In this document: in pieces, positions 33,376-43,193 of the stretch
How the letters are laid out: each line of letters starts with the position of its first letter
Numbering within the stretch: the stretch's first letter is position 1
Assembly: GCF_035998675.1 (NCBI RefSeq)
Contig: NZ_DASYHI010000024.1
Coordinates: 124,001-188,000, forward strand
Direction of reading: 5' to 3'
Length of the DNA stretch: 64,000 nt
Source of the DNA: Telluribacter sp035998675
GTDB taxonomy: Bacteria; Bacteroidota; Bacteroidia; Cytophagales; Spirosomataceae
Notes under the pieces: generated by a model
Told to the model about the DNA's origin: nothing
The model's input: only the letters and a program-made list of their open reading frames with translations
The model's database searches: none
Translations under genes and position numbers: made by a program

Positions 33376-34701
33376 CTACCCCAGCACCTGCCACACCCCA
33401 TACGCGCTTACCAGCAGAATGGATGCAATGCTAATCCAAAAAAATACATCGTACAGCCGGGTAGGCGTAAGCGCTTTAGGCAGCTCACGGTAGCGGTACA
33501 CCCACGCCACCCATACGATAAGAATCAGGAGTACGGAGGTGGCGATGCCCCCCAGAATCACCATCATGACGGGCGACTGGAAGAACAGGAAGAAAATACA
33601 CCAGGCAAACGGAAACACCCAGGAGAAAATAGCGATGGAACGGCGGCGCTCCTCGACCGTCCCAAAAGGTAGCCACCCCAACTGCCCAAATGCATCGCCG
33701 TACACCCGCGCCCAACTGGCCGTAGCCGTAAACAGCGTGGAGTACAGCGCCGTAAACGCCCCGACCAGGAACAGGGTTTCGGCCCAGGGGCCCAGTGTTT
33801 CGGTAAATATTCGCGATAAGACACCAATCATCCGGTAGCCTTCGGGTACTTCGCCGCTGCGGTGCAGCACGGCCGCGCCCAGCAGATAAAAGGCCGCCGT
33901 CACGACGGTATAAACCACCATCGACAGGATGGCATCCAGGTACATGACCCTGATCCAGCCCTTGGCGCGTTCGGCCCAGGCTGCGCTGCCGTCGTTGGGG
34001 CCGGCGTAGGCGGCGTAGCCTTTTTCGATGCACCAGTAGTTGTAGTACATGATCTCGTCGCCGCCTACGCCCGTAATGCCAAAGGCCCCAAAGGCTACTG
34101 CCACGGCTTCGGGCGGTAAGTTGAAACTGATTCCTTCCTGAATATCCTCCCACCGCACCGCAAAAGGGGTGCCCTGCAACAATCCCAGTGAAACAAGTAC
34201 CACCGACGAAAACAGCACAATCATGACTAGTGAGCCTTTCTCAATAGGCTTGTAGTAGCCCCGGTACACCAGCAGCGCCGTTATCAAAGCCGAAAGCAGC
34301 GCCCAGATGTTGACGGACACACCGGGAAAAGCCATGTTAAGTACTATGGCTACGCCGCCTACGATACCACCTACCTGTAGCAGCTTGAGTCCCTGCAGCG
34401 ACAGCCACAGCCAGATACTCCAGTGGGTACCCCGCCAGCGGGCACCGGGCAACCGGTTAAAATTGTACATGGTAAAGGTACCTGTATAAATGGCGTTTTT
34501 GCCGAATTCCAGCTGCAGCGCCACCTTCACCAGACAGCTCACAATAATCACCCAGAACGTAACGAACCCCGCCTTGGCACCCAGCGTAGTAGTAGCTATT
34601 AATTCGCCGGAGCCCACAATGGCCGCTGACATAATGAAGCCGGGGCCCAGGTACTTAAGTTGTCCGGTGATGTTTTGGGGCGGGTCAAGTGGATGGTTCA
34701 T
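33376..34701 (-). CDS. Nramp-related membrane transporter without canonical metal-binding motifs
   Basis: Inner-membrane protein of 441 residues with about 11-12 helices of the LeuT/Nramp fold. Helix 1 keeps the family start (KYLGPGFIMSAAIVGSGELIATTTLGA), but where Nramp has DPGN this protein has GSGE. Helix 6, where Nramp has MPH, reads GGDEIMYYNYW. The Asp, Asn and His that coordinate manganese or iron are thus missing. Related proteins occur in Bacteroidota and Planctomycetes under the Nramp label. The true substrate is unknown. Confidence 0.85.
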   Translation of the reverse strand: MNHPLDPPQNITGQLKYLGPGFIMSAAIVGSGELIATTTLGAKAGFVTFWVIIVSCLVKVALQLEFGKNAIYTGTFTMYNFNRLPGARWRGTHWSIWLWLSLQGLKLLQVGGIVGGVAIVLNMAFPGVSVNIWALLSALITALLVYRGYYKPIEKGSLVMIVLFSSVVLVSLGLLQGTPFAVRWEDIQEGISFNLPPEAVAVAFGAFGITGVGGDEIMYYNYWCIEKGYAAYAGPNDGSAAWAERAKGWIRVMYLDAILSMVVYTVVTAAFYLLGAAVLHRSGEVPEGYRMIGVLSRIFTETLGPWAETLFLVGAFTALYSTLFTATASWARVYGDAFGQLGWLPFGTVEERRRSIAIFSWVFPFAWCIFFLFFQSPVMMVILGGIATSVLLILIVWVAWVYRYRELPKALTPTRLYDVFFWISIASILLVSAYGVWQVLG

Positions 34702-34905
34702 GGAAGAGGATTTAAGAACAAAAGTGGCATCCCGGAGAATATTACTGTTTTTAGGACATTCCGGAAGCAGAGAAGCGGGAGAAGACTCAGGTTACGGACT
34801 TGGTATAGCAAAAAATAATATAGAAATATTCAAAAAAGACTAAGGGTAATTTTTACAGATGTTGTCTCTACTTATAGAGCATTCATTTACTAGCAGGAGT
34901 TGGTT

Positions 34906-35586
34906 ATGCGAGCAATTTTACCCGTAAGTACTTCCGAAGGCACCTCTCCCCTGAACGGGCAAATGCTGGCTCAGAGCGTTCAGAATGAGGAGAGTAACCT
35001 GGCGCAGAAACTTCGAAACGATAATGAACTATTCATTCGGCGGACTTTTGAAGAATGTCCACAGAAGGGGTGTGAATTGCTTTTTCGGCGTTACCATAAG
35101 GTTTTATGCAGCCATGCTGTCCGCATTGTCTATTCCAAAGAAATAGCCGAAGACCTGGTCAGTGAAGTTTTCTTCAAATTCTGGAAAACCAGGGCCTACG
35201 AATCGGTAACTACTTCCTACCGCTTTTACTTGTTCCGGTGCATCAGGAACGAAGCCTTCAACTACCTCAGGCTTGAGTTTCATAAGCTGGAAGGAATAGA
35301 AATGGCAGAGATGCAGGAATCATCACGGAGCCAGCGCCCCGACCATATTACCCAGTTTGAAGAGGTACTCACCCGCGTTGAAGTCCTGGTCGAGTCACTC
35401 CCTCCGCAGTGCCGCAAGGTTTTTCTCATGAATCGTTTTGAAGGATTCAAGTACAAAGATATAGCCGACGAACTGGGTATCTCGGTCAAGACCGTGGAGG
35501 TACACATGCACAAAGCCCTTACTACCATGCGGCAGGGGCTGAAAGACCATTGGCTGGTATCGGTGTTTCTCCTGCTTCTGGCCTAG
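34906..35586 (+). CDS. FecI-like ECF sigma factor of the SusCD locus
   Basis: Sigma-70 family protein of 226 residues. Region 2 (LFRRYHKVLCSHAVRIVYSKEIAEDLVSEVFFKFWK, quoted in part as YSKEIAEDLVSEVFFKFW) and region 4 (FEGFKYKDIADELGISVKTVEVHMHKAL, in part) are typical of Bacteroidota group RpoE/FecI factors. The ATG at 34906 follows an AGGAG ribosome site at 34895-34899, which is rare in this phylum and decides the start over a TTG six bases earlier. It should activate the susCD genes when FecR relays the signal. Confidence 0.93.
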   Translation: MRAILPVSTSEGTSPLNGQMLAQSVQNEESNLAQKLRNDNELFIRRTFEECPQKGCELLFRRYHKVLCSHAVRIVYSKEIAEDLVSEVFFKFWKTRAYESVTTSYRFYLFRCIRNEAFNYLRLEFHKLEGIEMAEMQESSRSQRPDHITQFEEVLTRVEVLVESLPPQCRKVFLMNRFEGFKYKDIADELGISVKTVEVHMHKALTTMRQGLKDHWLVSVFLLLLA

Positions 35587-35631
35587 CGGCTAAAAAATCA
35601 CTTCTATACTGTAAGCCACACATTCCACCAC

Positions 35632-35668
35632 CATAAGACTAAGGGATTAGATACAAAAGTGTCTTATG
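35632..35668 (+). promoter_or_regulatory. inverted repeat between sigma and fecR genes
   Basis: CATAAGAC and GTCTTATG form perfect 8 bp arms 21 bases apart, 23 bp before the fecR ATG. It could be an operator, an attenuator hairpin or part of the ECF-dependent promoter; nothing decides between these. Confidence 0.4.
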
Positions 35669-35690
35669 TTTAAATAGCCAGGGACAATCC

Positions 35691-36698
35691 ATGGAAACAA
35701 GTATAACCAAACAGCTGATTTTTGACCATTTCGCTCGTAAAACGTCTCCCCTTCAGCGGGAGATGATCGAAGAATGGTTACGAAACGAAGCCCACGAAGA
35801 ACAGTACTATGAGTGGCTGGAAGAATGGGAAAGCCGGTATCCGCAATACGTCGCTCAGACCGAACAAGCCCTGGAACGTTTCGCCGCTTTTTTGCAGACT
35901 AATCCACTGGTTGTAGAAGAAACCAAAACCGAAGTACCGGATTCCGGAGAACCTACCGGCCGGTCATTCTGGAGAAAGTGGCTCTTGGCGGCCTCCGTAG
36001 GGCTATTTTTACTGCTGGGAGGCTGGGTACTGCGGGATGACCTGCTCTACAAAAACTACCAGACCGCCTACGGAGAAGTTAAAACCATAACGCTCTCCGA
36101 CGGCAGTGTCATAAAGCTCAACACCAACTCCTCGCTCCGGGTACCCCGCTGGGGCTTTGGAAAGAATACAAGAGAAGTGTACCTGACCGGGGAGGCGAAC
36201 TTCTCCATAGTTCATACCGCCGACGACCAGACTTTTGTTGTCAAAACCCCCAAAGAGTTTGAAGTAGTGGTACTGGGTACAGAATTTACCATGTACGCCC
36301 GCCAGCATAACTCCAAGGTGGTACTGAAAACGGGAAAAGTGCAGGTTCGCTACCAGGAAGCCAATAAGCAGAAGGAAGTCATGATGAAGCCGGGCGATCT
36401 GGTGACGCTGGACCGGGAAAACCGGGTCGAGCTGAAGACCACCCAGCAAGCCCAGAAATACTCGGAATGGGAAGAAAAACGCTTTGTTTTTGAAGAGACT
36501 ACCCTCGAAGAAGTAGCCTGCCTGCTGCAGGAAAACTACGGCCTGGAAGTAGAGATAAAAGACAAGGAGCTATCCGAAAGGGTACTTATGGGCTCTTTCA
36601 AGGCTAATAACATGGATGAGCTATTACTGTCCATTTCTGAACTGCTGGATATTAATGTAGTCAGACAAGGTAACCATGTTCAGCTTTCTGATAAATAA
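35691..36698 (+). CDS. FecR-family anti-sigma factor / signal transducer
   Basis: Single-pass inner-membrane protein of 335 residues. The cytoplasmic head (1-90, SPLQREMIEEWLRNEAHEEQYYEW) binds the sigma factor. A membrane helix (about 101-118, LLAASVGLFLLLGGWVL) follows. The periplasmic FecR domain holds the repeated motif ITLSDGSVIKLNTNSSLR, EVYLTGEANFSI and VVLGTEFTMYA, then a DUF4974 tail (RFVFEETTLEEVACLLQENYG and later LLLSISELLDINV). It should sense the SusC STN domain and free the sigma factor encoded just upstream. Confidence 0.95.
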   Translation: METSITKQLIFDHFARKTSPLQREMIEEWLRNEAHEEQYYEWLEEWESRYPQYVAQTEQALERFAAFLQTNPLVVEETKTEVPDSGEPTGRSFWRKWLLAASVGLFLLLGGWVLRDDLLYKNYQTAYGEVKTITLSDGSVIKLNTNSSLRVPRWGFGKNTREVYLTGEANFSIVHTADDQTFVVKTPKEFEVVVLGTEFTMYARQHNSKVVLKTGKVQVRYQEANKQKEVMMKPGDLVTLDRENRVELKTTQQAQKYSEWEEKRFVFEETTLEEVACLLQENYGLEVEIKDKELSERVLMGSFKANNMDELLLSISELLDINVVRQGNHVQLSDK

Positions 36699-36730
36699 AA
36701 GAAGTACCTACTACCCTTAATCCATTTTAT

Positions 36731-39700
36731 ATGAAACAATTGTTACACAGAGCCTCTGGTTTGGGGCTCATTCTCACAGTAATACTAATGGGGCAGCAAC
36801 CGGGCTTTGCCCAATCGGTCGCCATGGCCCGGAATTTACAGGAGGTACCTCAGCAAGCTACAAAGGCGGCCAGCCTGAAACTCAAAGATGTACTTAATGA
36901 CCTGAAGAATCTGTATCAGGTCGATATCCTGTTTGAACTGAAAGTAGTAGATGGACTCACTGCTCCTGCCAACAGTATTAACAAAAGCCAGGATCTGGAA
37001 AAGAACCTGGAAAGGTTATTAAAACCTTCGGGGCTGCAGTACAAAAAGGTTAACAAGAGCTCCTATCTGATTACGGAGACTAGAAAAACTACCAACAAGG
37101 CTGAGGCCGATGCCCGATTTCAGGAAGGTACCACTGAAACCGACGAAAAAGCCTTAGGAGGTACCTCCAGAAGAGGTGTAACAGCAGACGGAAGAAATCT
37201 GAATGCCCCTGGCATCAGTGCGGCTGTGGAGCGAAATGTTACAGGTACTGTACGCGATGAGGCAGGAGCCTCCCTACCGGGTGTGAGTGTTGTGCTCAAA
37301 GGAACCCAGCGCGGTACCACCACCGATGCCGATGGTAAGTTTAGCCTGGCCGTTCCTGATAATGGTGCTACGCTCATCTTTTCCTTTGTGGGATACGCTC
37401 CCCAGGAAGTACCCGTAGGAAACCAGTCGGTGCTTGATATCCGGATGCAATCCGATGAACGGGCGCTGGAAGAACTGGTAGTAGTGGGCTACGGTACCCA
37501 AAAGAAAAGTGACCTGACCGGATCGGTATCATCCTTACGGGACAAAGATTTTAACCCCGGTGCCAACGCCTCCGTAGATCAAATGATGCTGGGCCGCTCG
37601 GCGGGCGTTCAGATCAACCAGACCAGCTCTGAGCCCGGAGGAGGAGTATCCATCCGGATCAGGGGAGCCAACTCGCTTAACGCGGGCAGCGAACCCTTGT
37701 ACGTTATTGACGGATTACCCATTGATAACGGCTCGCTGCTTTCAGCTTCCAGTGGTGGTGCCGGTACGGGAACAAATAACAACCCCCGGAACCCTTTGAA
37801 CTCCATCAACCCTAATGATATTGCTTCCATCGAAATCCTGAAAGATGCCTCGGCTACGGCCATCTACGGGTCCAGAGGTGCCAACGGAGTGATCCTGATT
37901 ACCACCAAGAAAGGAAACAAGGGCAAGATCGGAGTTAACTACGATTTCAACACCGGCATCCAGACCGTCCCCAACAAACTGGACGTACTAAACACCAGCC
38001 AGTACATCCAGTTCATGAATGACCTGGCGAAGGACGAAGGCAAGGCACCGGTATTTACTGCTGCTGACATTGCTCAGATTGGAGCCGGTACCGACTGGCA
38101 GGACCAGGTTTATCAGAAGGCCCCGCTTAATAGTCATAACATATCCGTATCCGGCGGGGATGATAAAACTACTTTCTTCTCTTCTCTTAACTACTTCAAT
38201 CAGGAAGGTGTCGTGAAGAGATCAGGAATAAAGAAGTACATAGCCCGTGTAAATCTGGAAAGAAAGCTGGGCGAGCGGGCTGTTATTGGCGTTAACATCA
38301 ATACCAGCCTTGTTAAGGACGCTAATAGCATCGATGGTGTTAACAACAACGAAAACGCCGGCCCTATTAACTCCGCCCTACTGTATGATCCCACGGAGCC
38401 CATCTTTGCCGGGGACGGCAGGTTCTCACAATCCAAGAACCTGACTATCAACAACCCGGTAAGCCTAATAGAAGGTTTGTCAAGTACCAACGCTACAAAC
38501 CGGACTATGGGTAGCATCTTCGTGAAGTACACCATTCTACCCGGACTGGATGCCAAACTGAATTTCGGCTCAGACCGCCAGACCTCCCGCCGTGACTTGT
38601 TCAATTCCACCAAGACCCTTAACGGACTTTCGGCTAAGGGTATAGCTAACATTGCCACCCTGGAACGTTCCAATGTACTGATGGAATATACCATGAACTA
38701 CAACCGGCAGCTAAACGAGAAGAGCACGCTTAACCTGCTGGGCGGGGTTACCTACCAGTACTTTAACAACAGGTCCTTCTCAGGAATTATCAGAGGTTTT
38801 CCCTCCGATGCCCTCTCCACCAATAACCTGGGCCTGGGTGATACCAATCTTGATAACCTGTTCAGCGGTCAGGAAGACAACAGCATCCTATCCTACCTGA
38901 GCCGGGTCAACTACACCCTCAATGATAAGTACCTGTTTACGGCTTCCCTGCGGGCTGATGGTTCCTCCCGCTTTGGAGCAAATAATAAATTTGGGTACTT
39001 CCCATCGGTAGCCCTGGGATGGCGGCTGAGCGAAGAAGGCTTTTTACCAAGCTTCTTCTACGACCTGAAACTTCGGGCCAGCTGGGGCCTGACCGGAAAC
39101 CAGGAGATAAACAATTATGCGTCGCTGACTACCTACACGACCGGAGCTACTGCTGTATTCAATAACGCGGTTAATGTAGGAACCAGGCCTTCGCGCATAG
39201 CCAATCCTGACCTGAAATGGGAGTCGACCGAGCAGACCAACATTGGTATTGACGCCAGTATCCTGCAGGGACGTATCAGCGCTACCGTTGACTACTTCAT
39301 CAAGAATACGCGGGATATGCTGATTGATCTGCCTTTACCACGGGCTACTGGTTTCAACTCCATACTGTCCAACGTAGGTAAAATGCAGAATAAGGGGGTG
39401 GAAGTAATGCTTACCTCTACCAATGTAAAGAAGGGACAGTTTTCGTGGAGTACCACCCTGAACTTCGCCGCCATTCGAAACAAAATAACCGACCTGGGTG
39501 ATGTAACAAACATCATAACGGGCTCTATTGAATCCATTGGGCCTACCTCCATCGTGACGGTAGGGTATCCGGCGTTCTCGTACTACGGTTATGAAGTAAC
39601 GGGACTTTTCCAGCAGGGTGATAATATTGCCGGTTCGGCTCAGCCTGGCTCCAAGCCCGGCTACCCCATATTCAGGGATGTAAACGGGGATAACAAGATC

Positions 39701-40231
39701 ACACCTCTGGATCAGCAGATCATAGGTAATCCTTTCCCCGACTTTACGTTTGGTATCAGTAATAACGTTACCTATAAGCGGTTCCAGCTGGACTTCTTCT
39801 TTCAGGGACAGCAAGGGGCTGATATGCTGAATATAAATGTACTGGAAAGCATGTACCCCAACAATGCCCGCCGGAACCGGATTACGGAGCAGGTACTTGA
39901 CCGCTGGACTCCCCAGAATCCGACGGCTAAGTGGCCTTCTGGCGTACAACCTACAGCCTATGGTGCAGGGAAAGTGACTACACTAGCCCTACAGGATGCG
40001 TCCTACATACGTCTGCGCAACCTCTCGGTGGGTTATAATCTGCCCGTTGAGAAGCTGAAATTCATTCAGTCAGCGCGGGTGTACGTCGTGGGGCAGAACC
40101 TGGCTACCTTCACCAACTACATAGGTTTTGACCCTGAGGCCAATGCCTTCGGCCGGAGCAACGTGCGGGTAGACTACAACGGTTATCCGCTGGCGCGTAC
40201 CTGGATGCTGGGCGTTAATGTAGGTTTTTAA
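36731..40231 (+). CDS. SusC-family TonB-dependent transporter with N-terminal STN domain
   Basis: Outer-membrane receptor of 1166 residues importing glycans with energy from TonB. After the signal peptide come an STN signalling domain (about 50-115), a carboxypeptidase-regulatory domain (about 165-245, VTGTVRDEAGASLPGVSVV, LIFSFVGYAPQEV), a TonB-box region (EELVVVGYGTQKKSDLTGSV), the plug (VDQMMLGRSAGVQ) and the barrel with the C-terminal RTWMLGVNVGF. The STN domain marks it as a transducer to FecR, in agreement with the sigma/FecR genes directly upstream. The susD partner follows 30 bp later. Confidence 0.96.
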   Translation: MKQLLHRASGLGLILTVILMGQQPGFAQSVAMARNLQEVPQQATKAASLKLKDVLNDLKNLYQVDILFELKVVDGLTAPANSINKSQDLEKNLERLLKPSGLQYKKVNKSSYLITETRKTTNKAEADARFQEGTTETDEKALGGTSRRGVTADGRNLNAPGISAAVERNVTGTVRDEAGASLPGVSVVLKGTQRGTTTDADGKFSLAVPDNGATLIFSFVGYAPQEVPVGNQSVLDIRMQSDERALEELVVVGYGTQKKSDLTGSVSSLRDKDFNPGANASVDQMMLGRSAGVQINQTSSEPGGGVSIRIRGANSLNAGSEPLYVIDGLPIDNGSLLSASSGGAGTGTNNNPRNPLNSINPNDIASIEILKDASATAIYGSRGANGVILITTKKGNKGKIGVNYDFNTGIQTVPNKLDVLNTSQYIQFMNDLAKDEGKAPVFTAADIAQIGAGTDWQDQVYQKAPLNSHNISVSGGDDKTTFFSSLNYFNQEGVVKRSGIKKYIARVNLERKLGERAVIGVNINTSLVKDANSIDGVNNNENAGPINSALLYDPTEPIFAGDGRFSQSKNLTINNPVSLIEGLSSTNATNRTMGSIFVKYTILPGLDAKLNFGSDRQTSRRDLFNSTKTLNGLSAKGIANIATLERSNVLMEYTMNYNRQLNEKSTLNLLGGVTYQYFNNRSFSGIIRGFPSDALSTNNLGLGDTNLDNLFSGQEDNSILSYLSRVNYTLNDKYLFTASLRADGSSRFGANNKFGYFPSVALGWRLSEEGFLPSFFYDLKLRASWGLTGNQEINNYASLTTYTTGATAVFNNAVNVGTRPSRIANPDLKWESTEQTNIGIDASILQGRISATVDYFIKNTRDMLIDLPLPRATGFNSILSNVGKMQNKGVEVMLTSTNVKKGQFSWSTTLNFAAIRNKITDLGDVTNIITGSIESIGPTSIVTVGYPAFSYYGYEVTGLFQQGDNIAGSAQPGSKPGYPIFRDVNGDNKITPLDQQIIGNPFPDFTFGISNNVTYKRFQLDFFFQGQQGADMLNINVLESMYPNNARRNRITEQVLDRWTPQNPTAKWPSGVQPTAYGAGKVTTLALQDASYIRLRNLSVGYNLPVEKLKFIQSARVYVVGQNLATFTNYIGFDPEANAFGRSNVRVDYNGYPLARTWMLGVNVGF

Positions 40232-40260
40232 TTGATCCATCGTAAAATTCAGAAATTAAT

Positions 40261-41670
40261 ATGAAACAAAATAGCTTAAAAGCACTCCTGCTGGTACTAC
40301 TCCTACAAGGCGCGGGCTGTGAAAGTGTACTGGAAGAAAACGTCTATTCTGAATTGACGCCCGGCAACTTTCTCAATACAACTACCGGAAAACAGGCTGT
40401 ACTCACCTCTGCCTACGGTAACCTGCAGATGCGGGGACATTATTATCTTTTCCTATCAGGCCACACCTCACAGGAAGTCTGGAACCAGGGTGGCAGTATT
40501 GAAGCCCTCCTGACGCCGCTGACCAACTTTACCTGGGACAGTAACCACCAGTATTTTAACCAGGCATGGGGGGAACTGTACGCTTCTATTCGCGACGCCA
40601 ATATCGTTATTGATAATACCAGCGCTGCGGATGCTTCTGCCTTAGACAAGCAGCTTAATGCCGAAGCCCGCTTTGTGCGCGCCGTCGCCTATAATCACCT
40701 CTACGACTGGTTTGGACCGGTACCTTTGTATTTAACCTCCACTCCGGACGAGTTCAGGCTGGCCCGGGCTACCGATGAGGAGATGAAGTCTTTCATTGAA
40801 AAAGAATTACTCGAGGTAGCAGCCATTTTGCCACTCTCCCAGGCTCAGTACGGCAGGGCCACCAAAGGAGCGGCGATGGGAATACTGGCTAAGTTTTACC
40901 TGAATACTAAGCAGTGGCAAAAAACCGCGGACATGACCAAGCAGATCATGGACCTGAACAAGTACTCCCTGGTTCCTAACTATAAGAATGTGTTTGCGCT
41001 GGCCAACGAAGGTAACGCCGAGATGCTGTGGGTAATCCCGGCCTCGGCCCAGGCGGGGCACAACCTGGTAGCCCTTACCTTCCCTACCGACTACCCCTTG
41101 CCCCAGCCTAACCAGCAGGTGTTTGCCGCCCGCTCGTACTTCTTTGACAACTTTGTTAATTCGTTTGGCCCCGGTGATACCCGTAAGAATCTGATAGTTA
41201 CGGAATATACCAACACATCAGGTAAATACACCAAACTGTTGGGTATTAATCAGTCTTTATCAGGCAAGTACGAATTTGACCCCAACGCGGCGGGCGCTGT
41301 ACAGGGTAATGATATTCCGGTGGTACGCTACGCGGATATTCTGTTGGCCCGGGCGGAGGCGCTGAATGAGCTGAATGGCCCCACCCAGGAAGCCATTGAC
41401 CTGATCAATAAAGTCCGGACCAGAGCGGGAGCCGCACCTCTGACGCTGGGTAACTTCACCAAAGAAACCCTGCGCGACCACATTCTTCAGGAAAGAGAAT
41501 GGGAATTCTACACGGAGATGAAACGCCGGGAAGATTTAATCCGCCACGGGAAATTTATTTCCAATGCCAAAGCCAAGGGGAAAAATGCGCAGCCTTTCCA
41601 CGTACTGTTCCCGCTGCCCATTACCGAGCTTAATGCCAATGCTAACTTAGAGCAGAACACGGGTTATTAA
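40261..41670 (+). CDS. SusD/RagB-family glycan-binding lipoprotein
   Basis: Surface lipoprotein of 469 residues that caps SusC and captures oligosaccharides. The lipobox is LLLQGAGC, with acylation on Cys20. SusD hallmarks include the N-terminal helices (YGNLQMRGHYYLF, FNQAWGELYASIRDANIVI), the TPR-type core (EARFVRAVAYNHLYDWFGPVPL), and the C-terminal ARAEALNEL, LINKVRTRAGAAPL and ILQEREWEFYTEMKRREDLIR motifs. A terminator hairpin follows its stop, so the sulfatase genes may rely on another promoter. Confidence 0.96.
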   Translation: MKQNSLKALLLVLLLQGAGCESVLEENVYSELTPGNFLNTTTGKQAVLTSAYGNLQMRGHYYLFLSGHTSQEVWNQGGSIEALLTPLTNFTWDSNHQYFNQAWGELYASIRDANIVIDNTSAADASALDKQLNAEARFVRAVAYNHLYDWFGPVPLYLTSTPDEFRLARATDEEMKSFIEKELLEVAAILPLSQAQYGRATKGAAMGILAKFYLNTKQWQKTADMTKQIMDLNKYSLVPNYKNVFALANEGNAEMLWVIPASAQAGHNLVALTFPTDYPLPQPNQQVFAARSYFFDNFVNSFGPGDTRKNLIVTEYTNTSGKYTKLLGINQSLSGKYEFDPNAAGAVQGNDIPVVRYADILLARAEALNELNGPTQEAIDLINKVRTRAGAAPLTLGNFTKETLRDHILQEREWEFYTEMKRREDLIRHGKFISNAKAKGKNAQPFHVLFPLPITELNANANLEQNTGY

Positions 41671-41676
41671 AGATAG

Positions 41677-41717
41677 TAAAGGGGCATTTAGAGAGTTTTT
41701 CTCAAAATGCCCCTTTA
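41677..41717 (+). terminator. terminator after susD
   Basis: TAAAGGGGCATTT pairs with AAATGCCCCTTTA, with GAGA and TCTC extending the stem near the loop. The T tract after the stem is short (TTTA), so read-through into the sulfatase genes is possible. Confidence 0.7.
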
Positions 41718-41743
41718 TACTGTTAAAACAGTTTACGCTCTTT

Positions 41744-43150
41744 ATGAACAAGCGAATCAAAGGTAGCAGGCTTATTTTAACCGGACTTTTAACCGTTCTG
41801 GTTGCAGTAATCTGCGCCTCTTATACAGGTACTGATACTCCCAAAGCTACTGCTATTCCCAAAGCCACTGCCCCCAACATCCTGCTGATCCTGACGGACG
41901 ACCAGGGGTACCACGATGTCTCCTACTACGGGACTAAGGACCTGCGCACGCCGCATATTGACCAGCTCACGCGGGACGGAATGCGGTTTGATAACTTCTA
42001 CGCCAATAGTACCGTTTGCTCTCCCACCCGGGCGGCCCTGCTGTCGGGACGCTATCAGGATCACGTAGGAGTACCGGGGGTTATCCGCACCTATCCGCAG
42101 GAAAGCTGGGGGTACCTGGACCCCAAGGCTAAGCTGCTTCCCGCCCTGCTCAAAAAAGCGGGCTACCATACGGCTATCATTGGTAAATGGCACCTGGGCC
42201 TTGAGTCTCCTAACCTACCTAACGAGCACGGCTTTGACTACTTCCACGGCTGGCTGGGCGACATGATGGACGACTACCTGACGCACCGCCGGCACGACAT
42301 CAACTACATGCGGAAGGACAAGCAGACAATTGACCCCAAAGGACACGCCACCGATCTGTTTACGCAGTGGTCGGTCGACTACATCAAGAAGCAGGCAAAA
42401 GACAAGCAGCCTTTCTTCCTGTACCTGACCTATAACGCCCCGCATTTTCCGGTGCAACCGCCCAAAGAGTGGTTAGAGAAAGTAAAGCAGCGGGAGCCGG
42501 GCCTGCCAGAAAAACGGGCCGAACTGGTAGCCTTTATCGAACACATGGATGACGGTATCGGGCAGGTTATAAAAGCGTTGAAAGAAAGTGGGCAGTACGA
42601 CAATACGCTCATCATCTTCACCAGCGACAACGGAGGACATTTGCCCAGCCTCGCTAACAATGGCCCCACCCGCGACGGGAAGCAGAGCATGTACGAAGGC
42701 GGGCTACGGGTACCTACCAGTATAGTCTGGCCGGGAAAGATAAAGGCAGGGTCTGTGTCTGACCAGGTTAATTTATCCATGGATATCTATCCTACCTTAC
42801 TGGAAATAGCCGGTGTTAAAAGTCCCCATCCGATTGAGGGACGAAGCTTTCAGAAAACTTTATTAGGCGAAAAGATGAACGAAGCGGATCGCCCGCTCTA
42901 CTTTACCCGCCGTGAAGGTGGTACCGACTACGCCGGTCAGTGCAGCTATGCCCTGCGGCTGGGCGACTGGAAGCTGCTGAAAAACAAGCCTTTTCAACCC
43001 ATGGAACTGTACAATCTGAAAGACGACCCCATGGAGACCCGAAATGTACTAAAAGAGCAACCCGAAGTCTATAAAAAGCTCAATAGCCTGCTGATGCTGC
43101 ACATCCAGAATGGAGGTAGAGTACCCTGGCAGAAGCCAGCCAATACCTGA
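41744..43150 (+). CDS. exported sulfatase (S1 family), first of the locus
   Basis: Sulfate ester hydrolase of 468 residues with an N-terminal signal/anchor (LILTGLLTVLVAVICAS). Metal-binding NILLILTDDQG and the active-site motif CSPTRAALLSGR, in which Cys92 must be converted to formylglycine, are present, together with GKWHLG, the substrate-binding H residues (HFPVQPP), FTSDNGG and the C-terminal LYNLKDDPMETRN. It probably removes sulfate from a polysaccharide taken up by the SusCD pair. No formylglycine-generating enzyme is in the window, so maturation must come from elsewhere. The best relatives appear to be S1_16/S1_20-like, but I cannot fix the subfamily. Confidence 0.93.
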   Translation: MNKRIKGSRLILTGLLTVLVAVICASYTGTDTPKATAIPKATAPNILLILTDDQGYHDVSYYGTKDLRTPHIDQLTRDGMRFDNFYANSTVCSPTRAALLSGRYQDHVGVPGVIRTYPQESWGYLDPKAKLLPALLKKAGYHTAIIGKWHLGLESPNLPNEHGFDYFHGWLGDMMDDYLTHRRHDINYMRKDKQTIDPKGHATDLFTQWSVDYIKKQAKDKQPFFLYLTYNAPHFPVQPPKEWLEKVKQREPGLPEKRAELVAFIEHMDDGIGQVIKALKESGQYDNTLIIFTSDNGGHLPSLANNGPTRDGKQSMYEGGLRVPTSIVWPGKIKAGSVSDQVNLSMDIYPTLLEIAGVKSPHPIEGRSFQKTLLGEKMNEADRPLYFTRREGGTDYAGQCSYALRLGDWKLLKNKPFQPMELYNLKDDPMETRNVLKEQPEVYKKLNSLLMLHIQNGGRVPWQKPANT

Positions 43151-43193
43151 AAATTATATTTTTATTTCTCCGTAATTACCAAAATCAAAGACT

